Positions 20,662 to 29,144 of a stretch of 47,381 nt of DNA are shown one piece after another. The number at the start of each line of letters is the position of its first letter. Position 1 is the stretch's first letter. The notes under the pieces were generated by a model, which searched no databases, was not told where the DNA came from, and saw only the letters and a list, made by a program, of their open reading frames with translations. Both the position numbers and the translations under genes were made by a program. The stretch comes from Candidatus Kryptoniota bacterium (GTDB taxonomy: Bacteria; Bacteroidota; Ignavibacteria; Kryptoniales; Kryptoniaceae). Location: positions 1 to 47,381 of the forward strand of contig CALJEK010000041.1 in the NCBI GenBank assembly GCA_938074445.1, given 5' to 3'.

Positions 20662-21530
20662 TGGATCCGAAAAAGGAAGCTGAGAAATTAATTGAAGAAA
20701 TGGAAGCAGAGAAAGGAATAACTCTTGATGCCGAGTTCAGGGAGAAGTTGAAAAATGAAATTGCGGAGAAAATAAAAAGTGAGATTGAACGGAAGAAAAG
20801 AGAGGCTAAAAGAAAAGTTGAAAAAGAAGGGGAGGAATATTTTATTCGTTTTAGTTTGAACATTCGCCTTCAGCACTTGACGCTCGCGATTGGAGTTATT
20901 TTATTGATAATCACCGGGTTGCCGATCAAATTCCACGAATCAAAGATAGCTGAATTATTTTTTGATTTAATTGGCGGGATACAGGTTTCAAGAATTTTGC
21001 ATAGGATTGGGGCAGCGATGTTAATCTTTGTTTCGATTTGGCATACGATTTACATTGCATTTACAGAGGAAGGAAGAAACGAGTTTAAAGAGCTTCTCCC
21101 AAGGAAGAAAGATTTTCTCGATTTTTGGCAGAATATAAAATATATGCTTGGAAAGACGAATGAAAGACCAAAGTATGGGAGATACTCATACATTGAGAAG
21201 TTTGACTATTGGGCTGTTTATTGGGGCGTGGTTATAATGGTTTTATCAGGTTTAATTTTGTGGTTTCATAATTTCTTTCTCGGTATTTTCCCAAAATTTG
21301 TATTTGATATAGCTAAGGAAGCACATTCGGATGAGGCTATGCTTGCAACGCTTGCGATTGTTATATGGCACTGGTATAATGCGCATTTTAATCCTCATAT
21401 TTTCCCGTTTAACCCAACGATATTTACTGGCAAGATTTCAAAAGAAAGAATGATTAGAGAACATCCGCTTGAATATGAAAGAATTATGAAAGAGAAACTT
21501 ACTCGGGAGGAAAAATCGGATGAGAGGTAA
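20658..21530 (+). CDS. Diheme cytochrome b561-like membrane subunit with charged N-terminal extension
   Basis: This 290-aa protein has a membrane domain from about residue 68 to 255 with the conserved ligands RLQHL, ILHRIG, IWHTIY, EAHSDE and IWHWY. It is paralogous to the two other b-type domains in the cluster. Unlike them it begins with a ~60-residue, very Glu/Lys-rich segment predicted to be a long helix or coiled coil, on the cytoplasmic side if the first membrane helix enters normally. The start ATGATG overlaps the stop of the nine-heme gene. Its C-terminus overlaps the next gene by 11 bp. Gene order c-TM then b mirrors the domain order of the fused 17-heme protein. Confidence 0.82.
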   Translation: MMDPKKEAEKLIEEMEAEKGITLDAEFREKLKNEIAEKIKSEIERKKREAKRKVEKEGEEYFIRFSLNIRLQHLTLAIGVILLIITGLPIKFHESKIAELFFDLIGGIQVSRILHRIGAAMLIFVSIWHTIYIAFTEEGRNEFKELLPRKKDFLDFWQNIKYMLGKTNERPKYGRYSYIEKFDYWAVYWGVVIMVLSGLILWFHNFFLGIFPKFVFDIAKEAHSDEAMLATLAIVIWHWYNAHFNPHIFPFNPTIFTGKISKERMIREHPLEYERIMKEKLTREEKSDER

Positions 21531-23502
21531 GGGAAAGATAGTGATTTTATTTCTTGTCGTTATTTTCGGTGCTTATCTTTTCTTTTTGTTCTTAAAAACA
21601 TCAGATGAGCCGGAATATTGTGGTTCCTGCCATTTTATGAAACCATACTATGAGAATTGGCTTTCCTCGACCCATAATCAAGTAAATTGCATAACCTGCC
21701 ATTATGGACCTGGCGTCGGGAATTATTTGAAGGGTAAAGTTAGATTGTTGTCCGAAATATTGAGATATTATCTCGGTGTTTATGATTATGAAGTAACTTC
21801 GAAAATTGAAGATGAGGTTTGTATAAAATGTCATGAGGAGCGAAAGTTTGTTAATGATGAAATCTTTTTCGTGAGTGGTAAGGTGAAGTTTTCTCATGCC
21901 AAGCATTTAGATGAAGGTAAGGTTGGATTTAAATTGCGGTGCCAGACTTGTCATTCCGAGCTTGTTCAGGGTCGTCATGAGGCGGTTTCAACTAAGATTT
22001 GTATTTTATGTCATTTTCCGGGTGGTGAAGTGACCAGAACCCTCCCAGTTTCGGGTTGTGGCAGTTGTCATGGTCCGCCAAAAGATGACATAATGATATG
22101 GGGAATTCCTTTCAATCACTCGGAGTATATTAAAAATAGAATTGATTGTGGAACGTGTCATCTTCATGTTGTAACTGGCAGGGGCGATGTTAAGATAGAG
22201 AAGTGTAGTTCTTGTCATATAAATATAACTGGCATAGCGCTTGAACCGAAAAAAATGCACCAAGTCCATATAGATAAGGAGCGAATTAATTGTTTTAAAT
22301 GTCACGATGAGATAAAACATGGGAAGGTGGAGGTATTTGAGGTTTTTTCACCCGTTTGTCAAGAATGTCATGGGAATAAGCATTCTGTTCAGGAGAGGGT
22401 TTATTCTGGAAGTGGAGGTAGAGGTGTTCCAGTTTTGCCTGATCCGATGTTTCTTGCGAGTGTTTCATGCAAGGGGTGTCATGAAGTTAAGCTTATGAGA
22501 ACAAGTTCTGAGATAATCTTTGAACTCCCAAAATTTGACCCAAATTCATGCAGTAATTGTCATGGCAAAGGCTATGACAAACTTGTGGCTCAGTGGCAAA
22601 AAATAGTTAAAGAGAGATTGACGAGAATTGAATTTGAAGTTGAAGTCGCGCGACTTTTGAAGAGAGCTAATGTGAGGAAATTTAGCGATGAAAAAGTTGA
22701 TGTAAATCTTGAAATCGTTAAACGAGATGGGAGTTATGGGGTTCATAACATAAAATATGTTAATCTTCTCCTTGATGTTGTTGAAAAAGAGATAGGTGCG
22801 CGGGGTAAAAAGCCTGATCTCGAATTCGTTTATAAGAATAATTCGAGATGTCTTGATTGTCATTTTGGGATTGAGAATTTAAACAGCGCATACAAAGCGA
22901 GGGACTTTCCGCACGGTGCACACTTGTTTAAGTTGAATTGTGTTAATTGTCATGTTGGGGGTGAGCCTAATCAGGTTTCACATGGGCGATTGCTTGATTT
23001 TGTTGATAATTGTAATAAGTGTCATCATAAAGATCTGGCTTATAAAGATGGTGGGAGCGAGCCAAGATGTGAAAGTTGTCACTTAAATCAAGCGAATTTT
23101 TATAAAGGGAAGTTTTTGACGGATTCTGAAGATTTCATGGCGCAGGCTGGTGTTTCGTGTCAGGACTGTCATATGGCTGACAATAGGTTGCCGATTAAAC
23201 CTGGGGTTGAAGTTTGTGGGGCATGCCATGAGCAAGGATATGTTGAAGATTTTGTTAAAAAGAGGGAACATCTTAAGAGTTTGATCTCGGAATGGAATAA
23301 ACTAAAGCCTGAAATATTGCGAAAATTGAGCGTGAGCGGGAGTGTCGATGAGGTTTTGAAGTTTTATGATGTTGAAAAAACAATTAATAGTTTTATAAGT
23401 GAAGGCTCATTCGGCGCGCATAATTTACAGTTTATCGATGAGCTAAGCCAGAAAATTGAAAAAATCGTTAAAAATTTTAAATTTATTGCGAAACAAAATT
23501 AA
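21520..23502 (+). CDS. 18-heme NapC/NirT-type membrane-anchored cytochrome c (copy 1)
   Basis: The 660-aa protein has an uncleaved N-terminal membrane anchor (about 7-25). It is followed by CGSCHFMKP, the NapC/NirT signature in which Met near the first heme can serve as ligand. NapC-type proteins oxidise quinol, but they normally carry four or five hemes; here 18 CXXCH motifs extend through the protein. Two helical, heme-poor segments (about 365-430 and 585-660) separate or close the heme blocks. A good GGGAGG site lies before the ATG within the end of the preceding gene. It is clearly homologous to the next gene. No CXXCK catalytic heme of nitrite reductases is seen, so it looks like a wire, not a reductase. 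Confidence 0.83.
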   Translation: MRGKGKIVILFLVVIFGAYLFFLFLKTSDEPEYCGSCHFMKPYYENWLSSTHNQVNCITCHYGPGVGNYLKGKVRLLSEILRYYLGVYDYEVTSKIEDEVCIKCHEERKFVNDEIFFVSGKVKFSHAKHLDEGKVGFKLRCQTCHSELVQGRHEAVSTKICILCHFPGGEVTRTLPVSGCGSCHGPPKDDIMIWGIPFNHSEYIKNRIDCGTCHLHVVTGRGDVKIEKCSSCHINITGIALEPKKMHQVHIDKERINCFKCHDEIKHGKVEVFEVFSPVCQECHGNKHSVQERVYSGSGGRGVPVLPDPMFLASVSCKGCHEVKLMRTSSEIIFELPKFDPNSCSNCHGKGYDKLVAQWQKIVKERLTRIEFEVEVARLLKRANVRKFSDEKVDVNLEIVKRDGSYGVHNIKYVNLLLDVVEKEIGARGKKPDLEFVYKNNSRCLDCHFGIENLNSAYKARDFPHGAHLFKLNCVNCHVGGEPNQVSHGRLLDFVDNCNKCHHKDLAYKDGGSEPRCESCHLNQANFYKGKFLTDSEDFMAQAGVSCQDCHMADNRLPIKPGVEVCGACHEQGYVEDFVKKREHLKSLISEWNKLKPEILRKLSVSGSVDEVLKFYDVEKTINSFISEGSFGAHNLQFIDELSQKIEKIVKNFKFIAKQN

Positions 23503-23516
23503 TGAAATTTTGAGGC

Positions 23517-25481
23517 ATGGAAAAAGCGAAAAATAAAAAGTTGTTTTTAAAAATTGGATTGGGATTTTTAATCTTTCTGTTTTTTTTAGCATTTTCTGCG
23601 GAATTCACATCACGACCATCTTTTTGTCCCACATGTCATTACATGGAGCCGTTTTATGAGAGCTGGAAAACATCTACACATAAAGATGTAACTTGCGTTA
23701 AATGTCACTTTCCACCAGGTTTGGCTGGGACTGTAAGAGGAAAACTTGAGGGTCTTGTTCAGGTCGTCAATTACTTCGCTCGTTCTTATACCAAAAGGAA
23801 ACCTTGGGCAGAAATTTCAGATGAATCGTGCTTGCAGAGTGGGTGTCATGAGACGAGGTTATTGAAGGGTAAGGTTATTTATAAAGGGGTTGTCTTTGAT
23901 CATGGACCGCATCTTGAGGAAATGAGGCGCGGGAAGAAATTGAGATGCACAAGTTGTCATTCGCAGATTGTTCAGGGTGAACATATAACTGTCACTGAAA
24001 CAACATGTTTCCTATGTCACTTTAAGAGGGACGGAGATGTTGAGTTTGCAGTTTATAAAAAATTATCTAACTGTCAAACATGCCACCATTGGGAGTCGAT
24101 ACCTAAAGAGGAAATGTCAAAATATAGATTCGATCATTCCGAGGTTATAAATAGAAAAATTGATTGCACTCGCTGTCATGTTACTACGGTGATTGGCGAT
24201 GGATTTGTCCCTAAAGAAAACTGTTATTCCTGCCACTTTGATCATGCACGCCTTAGCCAGTACGAGAACACCGAGTTGCTTCACAAGGTTCATATCACTG
24301 AGCACAAAGTTGAATGTATACAATGTCATTTGACAATTCAGCATAGAGTTAAAAGGATAAGCCCGGATGAGGAGCTTGAATGCAAAAGTTGTCACACAGA
24401 TGAGCATAAAAATCAAGTATTTCTTTTTGCTGGTAAAGATTTAAACGGTTTGAGAGGTCATCCAAATCCAATGTTTGAAGCAGGTTTGCAATGTGCAAGT
24501 TGTCATGTTTTTCATGAGGAGTTGATAGGTAAAGCCAAGGTCAAAATTGCAAAACCACAATCTTGCGAAGTATGTCATGGTAAGGGTTACGCAAGACTCC
24601 TTAGGTTATGGGAGGAGTCGGCAAATAAAAAAATTGAAGAGTTGAAGCGTCAAGTTCAAGTGGTTGATTCGCTTGTTAATGTTCCATCGGCGAGGACACT
24701 TATTGAAAAGGCGAAAAATTCAATCTTAATAGTTGAATCTGGTAAGGCAGTTCACAACATAACATATTCAGATCAAATAATTTCAAAGGGTTATGAATAT
24801 CTTGCCGAAGCTTTAAAGATTGCTGGGGTAAGTTATAATTTGCCTAAATATTTTGCTACATCGAAGGTGCCAAGTGAATGCGCTAATTGTCATACCGGGA
24901 TTGAAAATATAAGCAAAGCAATTTATGGAACCACTTTTTCTCACGCAAAGCATGTGCAAGAAAATGGGTTAAAGTGTAACGTATGTCATTCAAACGCGAG
25001 GAAGCATGGGGAGTTGGTTTTAACAAAAGACGGATGTAATTCATGTCATCATCGGAAACAAACAGCGCAAGATTGTAAGAGTTGCCATAGGATATCAGCT
25101 GAGATTTATTATGGGACTTTTGTGAATAAAGCAAGTCCCGATATTATGAGTCAAGCTGGGGTTGAATGCGTTGATTGTCATATAGTGAACGCTAAGGTTA
25201 TAAAGCCTAACGAGACAGTTTGTTTGAACTGCCATGGTTCTGGGTATGATAAGATGGCTCTTGATTGGAAAGATGAGGTGAAAAAGTTGATTGGCGAAGT
25301 TAAGAATTTGAGTGCAAATTATAACGGTAAAGATAAGGATGAAATTTTAAAAGTTGTGTCTGAGGTTGAGAGGTGGAGCGCATCGGGGCTACACAATTAC
25401 AATCTTGTTATCGAAGTGTTGCAAGGTGTTAAAAGAAAGTTAAGTTCGCAGACGGTGAGTGAGAAATTGAAAACATATTGA
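23517..25481 (+). CDS. 18-heme NapC/NirT-type membrane-anchored cytochrome c (copy 2)
   Basis: The 654-aa paralogue of the preceding protein lies 14 bp after it. An N-terminal anchor (about 9-27) leads to CPTCHYMEP. I count 17 CXXCH motifs plus one CX4CH (CLQSGCH, around 23830-23850), at the position where copy 1 has a normal CIKCH. Heme-poor helical segments are retained at the same places as in copy 1. The two are diverged well beyond a recent duplication, which argues for different jobs, for example different redox ranges or partners. The stop codon overlaps the -35 of the next promoter. Confidence 0.83.
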   Translation: MEKAKNKKLFLKIGLGFLIFLFFLAFSAEFTSRPSFCPTCHYMEPFYESWKTSTHKDVTCVKCHFPPGLAGTVRGKLEGLVQVVNYFARSYTKRKPWAEISDESCLQSGCHETRLLKGKVIYKGVVFDHGPHLEEMRRGKKLRCTSCHSQIVQGEHITVTETTCFLCHFKRDGDVEFAVYKKLSNCQTCHHWESIPKEEMSKYRFDHSEVINRKIDCTRCHVTTVIGDGFVPKENCYSCHFDHARLSQYENTELLHKVHITEHKVECIQCHLTIQHRVKRISPDEELECKSCHTDEHKNQVFLFAGKDLNGLRGHPNPMFEAGLQCASCHVFHEELIGKAKVKIAKPQSCEVCHGKGYARLLRLWEESANKKIEELKRQVQVVDSLVNVPSARTLIEKAKNSILIVESGKAVHNITYSDQIISKGYEYLAEALKIAGVSYNLPKYFATSKVPSECANCHTGIENISKAIYGTTFSHAKHVQENGLKCNVCHSNARKHGELVLTKDGCNSCHHRKQTAQDCKSCHRISAEIYYGTFVNKASPDIMSQAGVECVDCHIVNAKVIKPNETVCLNCHGSGYDKMALDWKDEVKKLIGEVKNLSANYNGKDKDEILKVVSEVERWSASGLHNYNLVIEVLQGVKRKLSSQTVSEKLKTY

Positions 25482-25507
25482 CAATTAAAGCTCATTTTTA
25501 TTAAATT
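25478..25507 (+). promoter_or_regulatory. Promoter for the tetraheme cytochrome gene
   Basis: TTGACA (25478-25483), 18 bases, TAAATT (25502-25507). The -35 overlaps the TGA of the preceding gene. The expected start lies about 28 bases before the strongly Shine-Dalgarno-preceded ATG at 25542. Confidence 0.48.
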
Positions 25508-25541
25508 AATGGCGTAAAAAACAAAAACTTCAGGAGGAGAT

Positions 25542-26099
25542 ATGAGGAAATATTTATTTGTCTTGTTTCTGATCCCTGTTGTTTTGGGTTATCTTATTTC
25601 GCAGGAAATGCCGAAGCATAAGTATGTTGGCGTTGCAGTTTGTGCACCATGTCATAAGGGAGAGAAGAAAGGTAAGATGTTTGAGATTTGGCAAGCAAGC
25701 AAACATGCGAAAGCGTATGAGACATTGAAGACAGAGGAGGCGAAAAAGATTGCACGGGAAAAAGGAATTAAAGTTCCGCCGCATGAAGCCCCTGAATGTT
25801 TGAAATGTCATGTTACTGGTTATGGAGCTCCAAAAGAGGCATTTTTAGAGAGATTCAAAATTGAGGATGGTGTTCAATGTGAGGCTTGCCATGGACCGGG
25901 TTCAGATTACAAGACTTTAAAGATTATGCAAAACAGGGAAGAGGCTGTGAAGAATGGGCTTGTGCTTGTTTTGGTTTCGGATGGGAGTGCGGAGAAACTT
26001 TGCAAGACATGCCATAACGAACAGAGCCCAACATTTAAAGGGTTTGATTTCAAGAAAGAGTGGGCTAAGATAGCCCATCCGCTTCCAAAGGCTGAATAA
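25542..26099 (+). CDS. Tetraheme periplasmic cytochrome c, cytochrome c554-like
   Basis: This 185-aa soluble protein has a signal peptide (1-20) and four heme sites: CAPCH, CLKCH, CEACHGPG and CKTCH. The order and the phrases IWQASKHAKAYETL and CEACHGPGSDY are typical of the cytochrome c554 family found in many respiratory clusters. AGGAGGAG just before the ATG is one of the strongest ribosome sites in the window. The gene also has its own promoter-like site and a strong terminator right after the stop. This suggests an abundant, separately regulated periplasmic electron shuttle between the membrane quinol oxidases before it and the conduit after it. Confidence 0.85.
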   Translation: MRKYLFVLFLIPVVLGYLISQEMPKHKYVGVAVCAPCHKGEKKGKMFEIWQASKHAKAYETLKTEEAKKIAREKGIKVPPHEAPECLKCHVTGYGAPKEAFLERFKIEDGVQCEACHGPGSDYKTLKIMQNREEAVKNGLVLVLVSDGSAEKLCKTCHNEQSPTFKGFDFKKEWAKIAHPLPKAE

Positions 26100-26106
26100 C
26101 TTTACG

Positions 26107-26141
26107 GCGCATCCCCCCAAAGGATGCGCTTTTTGTTTTTT
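26107..26141 (+). terminator. Rho-independent terminator after the tetraheme gene
   Basis: The 8-bp stem GCGCATCC (26107-26114) pairs with GGATGCGC (26122-26129) around a 7-base loop, followed by TTTTTGTTTTTT. It lies only 27 bases before the Rieske start and splits the cluster into two expression units, or sets a partial stop. Confidence 0.85.
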
Positions 26142-26168
26142 CAAAAATTTTCAAAAAAATCGCACTTT

Positions 26169-26612
26169 ATGATGGAAAATCAAAAGAGTTCAAGGAGAAA
26201 TTTTTTAGGTTATATTCTTGGATTTGGTTTCCTTGGATGGTTCATATCTGTTTTATATCCAATTGTCCGTTACATCATACCACCAAAGATGCCTGAGGCG
26301 AAGGTTAAAAGTATTAAAGTTGGAAAGGTTGATGATTTTAAGCCAGGCACAGGAACAATTTTCAAATTTGGGAACAAACCTGGAATTTTGCTTCGGCTTG
26401 AATCCGGTGAATTTCGAGCTTTTTCAGCTGTTTGTACGCATCTTGATTGCACGGTTCAATATCGTGGGGATATGAAAGCAATTTGGTGCGCTTGCCATAA
26501 TGGGGTGTATGATCTCAACGGACGAAACATTTCGGGTCCTCCGCCCAGACCTCTTGAAGCATTTCGTGTTATTGTAAGGGGTGATGAAATTTACATATCA
26601 AAGGAAGGTTGA
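26169..26612 (+). CDS. Rieske [2Fe-2S] protein of a bc-type complex
   Basis: The start ATGATG at 26169 gives 147 aa beginning with a twin-Arg-like SSRRNFLGY and one membrane helix (about 12-32). An in-frame start 45 bp upstream would overlap the terminator T-run. The cluster motifs CTHLDC (about 91-96) and CACHNG (about 109-114) provide two Cys and two His for the 2Fe-2S centre and the two extra Cys for the disulfide. A GPPPRPL turn follows, as in cytochrome bc/b6f Rieske proteins. It lies four bases before the cytochrome b gene. The function, taking the first electron from quinol at the outer site, follows from the family. Confidence 0.92.
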   Translation: MMENQKSSRRNFLGYILGFGFLGWFISVLYPIVRYIIPPKMPEAKVKSIKVGKVDDFKPGTGTIFKFGNKPGILLRLESGEFRAFSAVCTHLDCTVQYRGDMKAIWCACHNGVYDLNGRNISGPPPRPLEAFRVIVRGDEIYISKEG

Positions 26613-26616
26613 GGCT

Positions 26617-27699
26617 ATGGCAAAATTTGGAGAAAAGCTATTTAACTGGTTTGATGAGAGATATAAAATACGTGGCTTTATTGAATTTATGTCGCATAAA
26701 TCCGTGCCTCAGCACAGGCATTCTATATGGTATTATTTTGGCGGAGTAAGTTTATTTCTTTTTATAATTCAAGTCATCACTGGAATCCTTTTGTTGCTTT
26801 ATTATAGAGTTGGGGAGGACAGTTCTTATGAAAGTGTTCAATTCATAGTTTCAAAGGTTAAATTTGGCTGGTTGATTCGGTCGATCTACAGTTGGTCAGC
26901 CAACTTAATGATACTTGCGGTTTTCATTCATATGTTCAGCGTTTACTTTACAAAGGCATATCGTAAACCGAGGGAATTAACATGGGTCACTGGGTTTTTG
27001 CTTTTAACACTTTCTCTAACTTTTGGATTCAGTGGATATCTTTTGCCATGGAATGAGCTTGCTTTCTTTGCGACTAAAGTTGGAACGGAAATAATTGGTT
27101 CAATTCCCGTGATTGGAAAGGAATTGTTGATAATTGTTCGTGGTGGAGAAGATGTAACTGGTGCAACCCTTTCAAGATTTTTTGGGCTTCATGTTGCTAT
27201 ACTCCCGGGGATTTTTACTGTAATTCTTTTTATACATCTTTTATTCGTTCAAATCCAAGGTATGAGTGAACCACCTGAATGGGAGAAATTACCGCCTGAG
27301 AAGAGAAAATACATTCCATTTTTCCCTAATTTTTTGCTTCGCGATCTTCTTCTTTGGTTAATAATTTTGAATATACTTGCAATCCTTGCCGTCTTTTTCC
27401 CTTGGGATTTAGGTAAAAAGGCGGATCCGTTCGCACCAGCGCCGGCTGGAATTAAACCGGAATGGTATTTTCTTTTCATGTATCAAACACTTAAACTTTT
27501 GCCACCGAAAGTTTTGTTTATTGAGGGTGAATTTTTTGGCGTTCTCGTTTTTACAATTGCTGGTATATTGTGGTTGCTGGTTCCTTTTTGGGATGTTAAA
27601 ACTGAGAAAGGTTACAGAAATAGGCTGATAAATTACATCGGGCTTTTCGTTTTAATTTATATGATCACGATGACGATACTTGGATATGTTCTGAGTTAA
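26617..27699 (+). CDS. Cytochrome b of a bc-type complex, with one heme ligand replaced
   Basis: The ATG at 26617 follows GAGG closely and gives 360 aa with about eight membrane helices, so the b6-like and subunit-IV-like halves are joined. PEWY (281-284) marks the quinol site, and [11 protein letters not shown] (116-126) follows helix B as in b6/bc proteins. Three heme ligands are seen: His105, His192 and His207. The position 14 residues before His105, where the first ligand of the positive-side heme belongs (the R-S-x-H-x-W context), is Tyr91 (codon TAC, 26887-26889). There is no equivalent of the b6f heme-cn cysteine. Neighbouring genes supply Rieske and multiheme c subunits. Confidence 0.92.
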   Translation: MAKFGEKLFNWFDERYKIRGFIEFMSHKSVPQHRHSIWYYFGGVSLFLFIIQVITGILLLLYYRVGEDSSYESVQFIVSKVKFGWLIRSIYSWSANLMILAVFIHMFSVYFTKAYRKPRELTWVTGFLLLTLSLTFGFSGYLLPWNELAFFATKVGTEIIGSIPVIGKELLIIVRGGEDVTGATLSRFFGLHVAILPGIFTVILFIHLLFVQIQGMSEPPEWEKLPPEKRKYIPFFPNFLLRDLLLWLIILNILAILAVFFPWDLGKKADPFAPAPAGIKPEWYFLFMYQTLKLLPPKVLFIEGEFFGVLVFTIAGILWLLVPFWDVKTEKGYRNRLINYIGLFVLIYMITMTILGYVLS

Positions 27700-27719
27700 A
27701 AAAATAAAAATAAACTGCG

Positions 27720-29144
27720 ATGAGACAACTTGCTGTCTTAATAATAAGCTTGTTTATATTTATCCCTGCGTTATCCCAAACTAAAGATGGGTGTTATAAC
27801 TGTCATAAAGATGTGGGCGATAAAACGGCAGAACTTTACTCCGGCGATGTTCATTTTAAACTTGGCATTTCATGTGCAGATTGCCATGGTGGGGATAGAA
27901 CAAGCGACGATATGGAAATTGCGATGAGCAAGGAAAAAGGATTTATCGGGATTCCAAAAGGTGGTAAAATTATAGATGTGTGTTTAAGATGTCATTCTGA
28001 TGATGTGGTGATGAAAAAATTTAATTCAAAGATTGATGTAAATCAATTTAAACTTTTTAAGGCAAGCGTTCATGGTAAAAGCGAAATTGCAACTTGTGTG
28101 ACTTGTCATAGTGTTCATAACATTAAAAAAGTTAGTGATCCTGCGTCCCCTGTTTATCCAACCTCCGAAGTTAAACTTTGCAGTAGGTGTCATAGTGATG
28201 CAAATTATATGAAGCGATTTAATCCTGGTCTTCCAACGGATCAATTTGAGAAGTATAAAACAAGCGTTCATGGTCAAAGGATATTGAAAGGTGATGTTAA
28301 AGTGGCAACATGTTCAGATTGCCATTCCGCTCACGATATTTTCAAAGCTAATGATCCGAGGTCAACTGTTTTTGCACCAAATTTACCGAAAACTTGCGCA
28401 AAGTGTCATAGCGATGCTGATTATATGCGAGGTTATAAAATCCCAACTGATCAATATGAAAAATATGTTCAAAGCGTTCATGGCAAAGCTTTGCTTGAGA
28501 AAGGGGATTTGTCGGCACCAGCTTGCAACGATTGCCATGGGAATCATGGGGCTGTTCCTCCGGGTGTTAAGTCAATTTCACACGTCTGTGGTGTATGTCA
28601 TGCTTTAAATGCTGAGATGTTTTCAAGGAGTCCGCACGCTGAGGTTTTTGAAAAGAAAAAAATACCTCAGTGCGAGATTTGTCACGGTAATCATTTGATT
28701 GAACGTCCAACCGATGAGATGCTTGGCGTAAGCACAAAGTCAACTTGTATAAAATGCCATAGAGAAGAAGAGAGAGGTTTTGAAGTGGCGAAACAGATGA
28801 AAGATATGATCGATACACTTGTTGTGAGGGCAAGTAAAGCAAGGGCAATCCTTGATGAGGCTGAATTTAAAGGTATGGATGTATCTGATGCAAGGTATGA
28901 GATGAACGATGTCCCGCAAATTCTCATAAAAGCGAGGACGGTGATTCACACTGCAAATCTGGATGAATTTAAGGAAACAATTGAACCTGGATATGAAATA
29001 GTAGATAGGGTCATTAAAGCTGGGCTCGACGCAATCTATGAGTATTATTTTAGAAGATGGGGGCTTGGCATATCAACATTGATAATAACAGTTCTTGTGA
29101 TCGCTCTCTATTTAAAAATTAAACAGATTGAGAAAAAGAAATGA
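27720..29144 (+). CDS. 11-heme cytochrome c, probable c subunit of the bc complex
   Basis: The 474-aa protein has a signal peptide (1-19), eleven CXXCH motifs (about residues 25-345), a helical heme-free stretch (about 350-440) and a C-terminal membrane helix (about 445-465). Repeats of the form SVHG...CSDCHSAHD...DPRS...CAKCHSDADYM link it to the 17- and nine-heme proteins. It follows cytochrome b by 20 bp and occupies the place where cytochrome c1 or f is usually encoded, with a membrane anchor at the same end. It would accept electrons from the Rieske protein and spread them over a long heme chain. The next gene starts within its stop codon. Confidence 0.84.
   Translation: MRQLAVLIISLFIFIPALSQTKDGCYNCHKDVGDKTAELYSGDVHFKLGISCADCHGGDRTSDDMEIAMSKEKGFIGIPKGGKIIDVCLRCHSDDVVMKKFNSKIDVNQFKLFKASVHGKSEIATCVTCHSVHNIKKVSDPASPVYPTSEVKLCSRCHSDANYMKRFNPGLPTDQFEKYKTSVHGQRILKGDVKVATCSDCHSAHDIFKANDPRSTVFAPNLPKTCAKCHSDADYMRGYKIPTDQYEKYVQSVHGKALLEKGDLSAPACNDCHGNHGAVPPGVKSISHVCGVCHALNAEMFSRSPHAEVFEKKKIPQCEICHGNHLIERPTDEMLGVSTKSTCIKCHREEERGFEVAKQMKDMIDTLVVRASKARAILDEAEFKGMDVSDARYEMNDVPQILIKARTVIHTANLDEFKETIEPGYEIVDRVIKAGLDAIYEYYFRRWGLGISTLIITVLVIALYLKIKQIEKKK

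Noticed and set aside
21520-25481. Multiheme nitrite reductase or hydroxylamine oxidoreductase
   Set aside because: No CXXCK catalytic heme and no matching catalytic domain; the N-terminal anchor and CxxCHxM site fit a NapC-type electron carrier.
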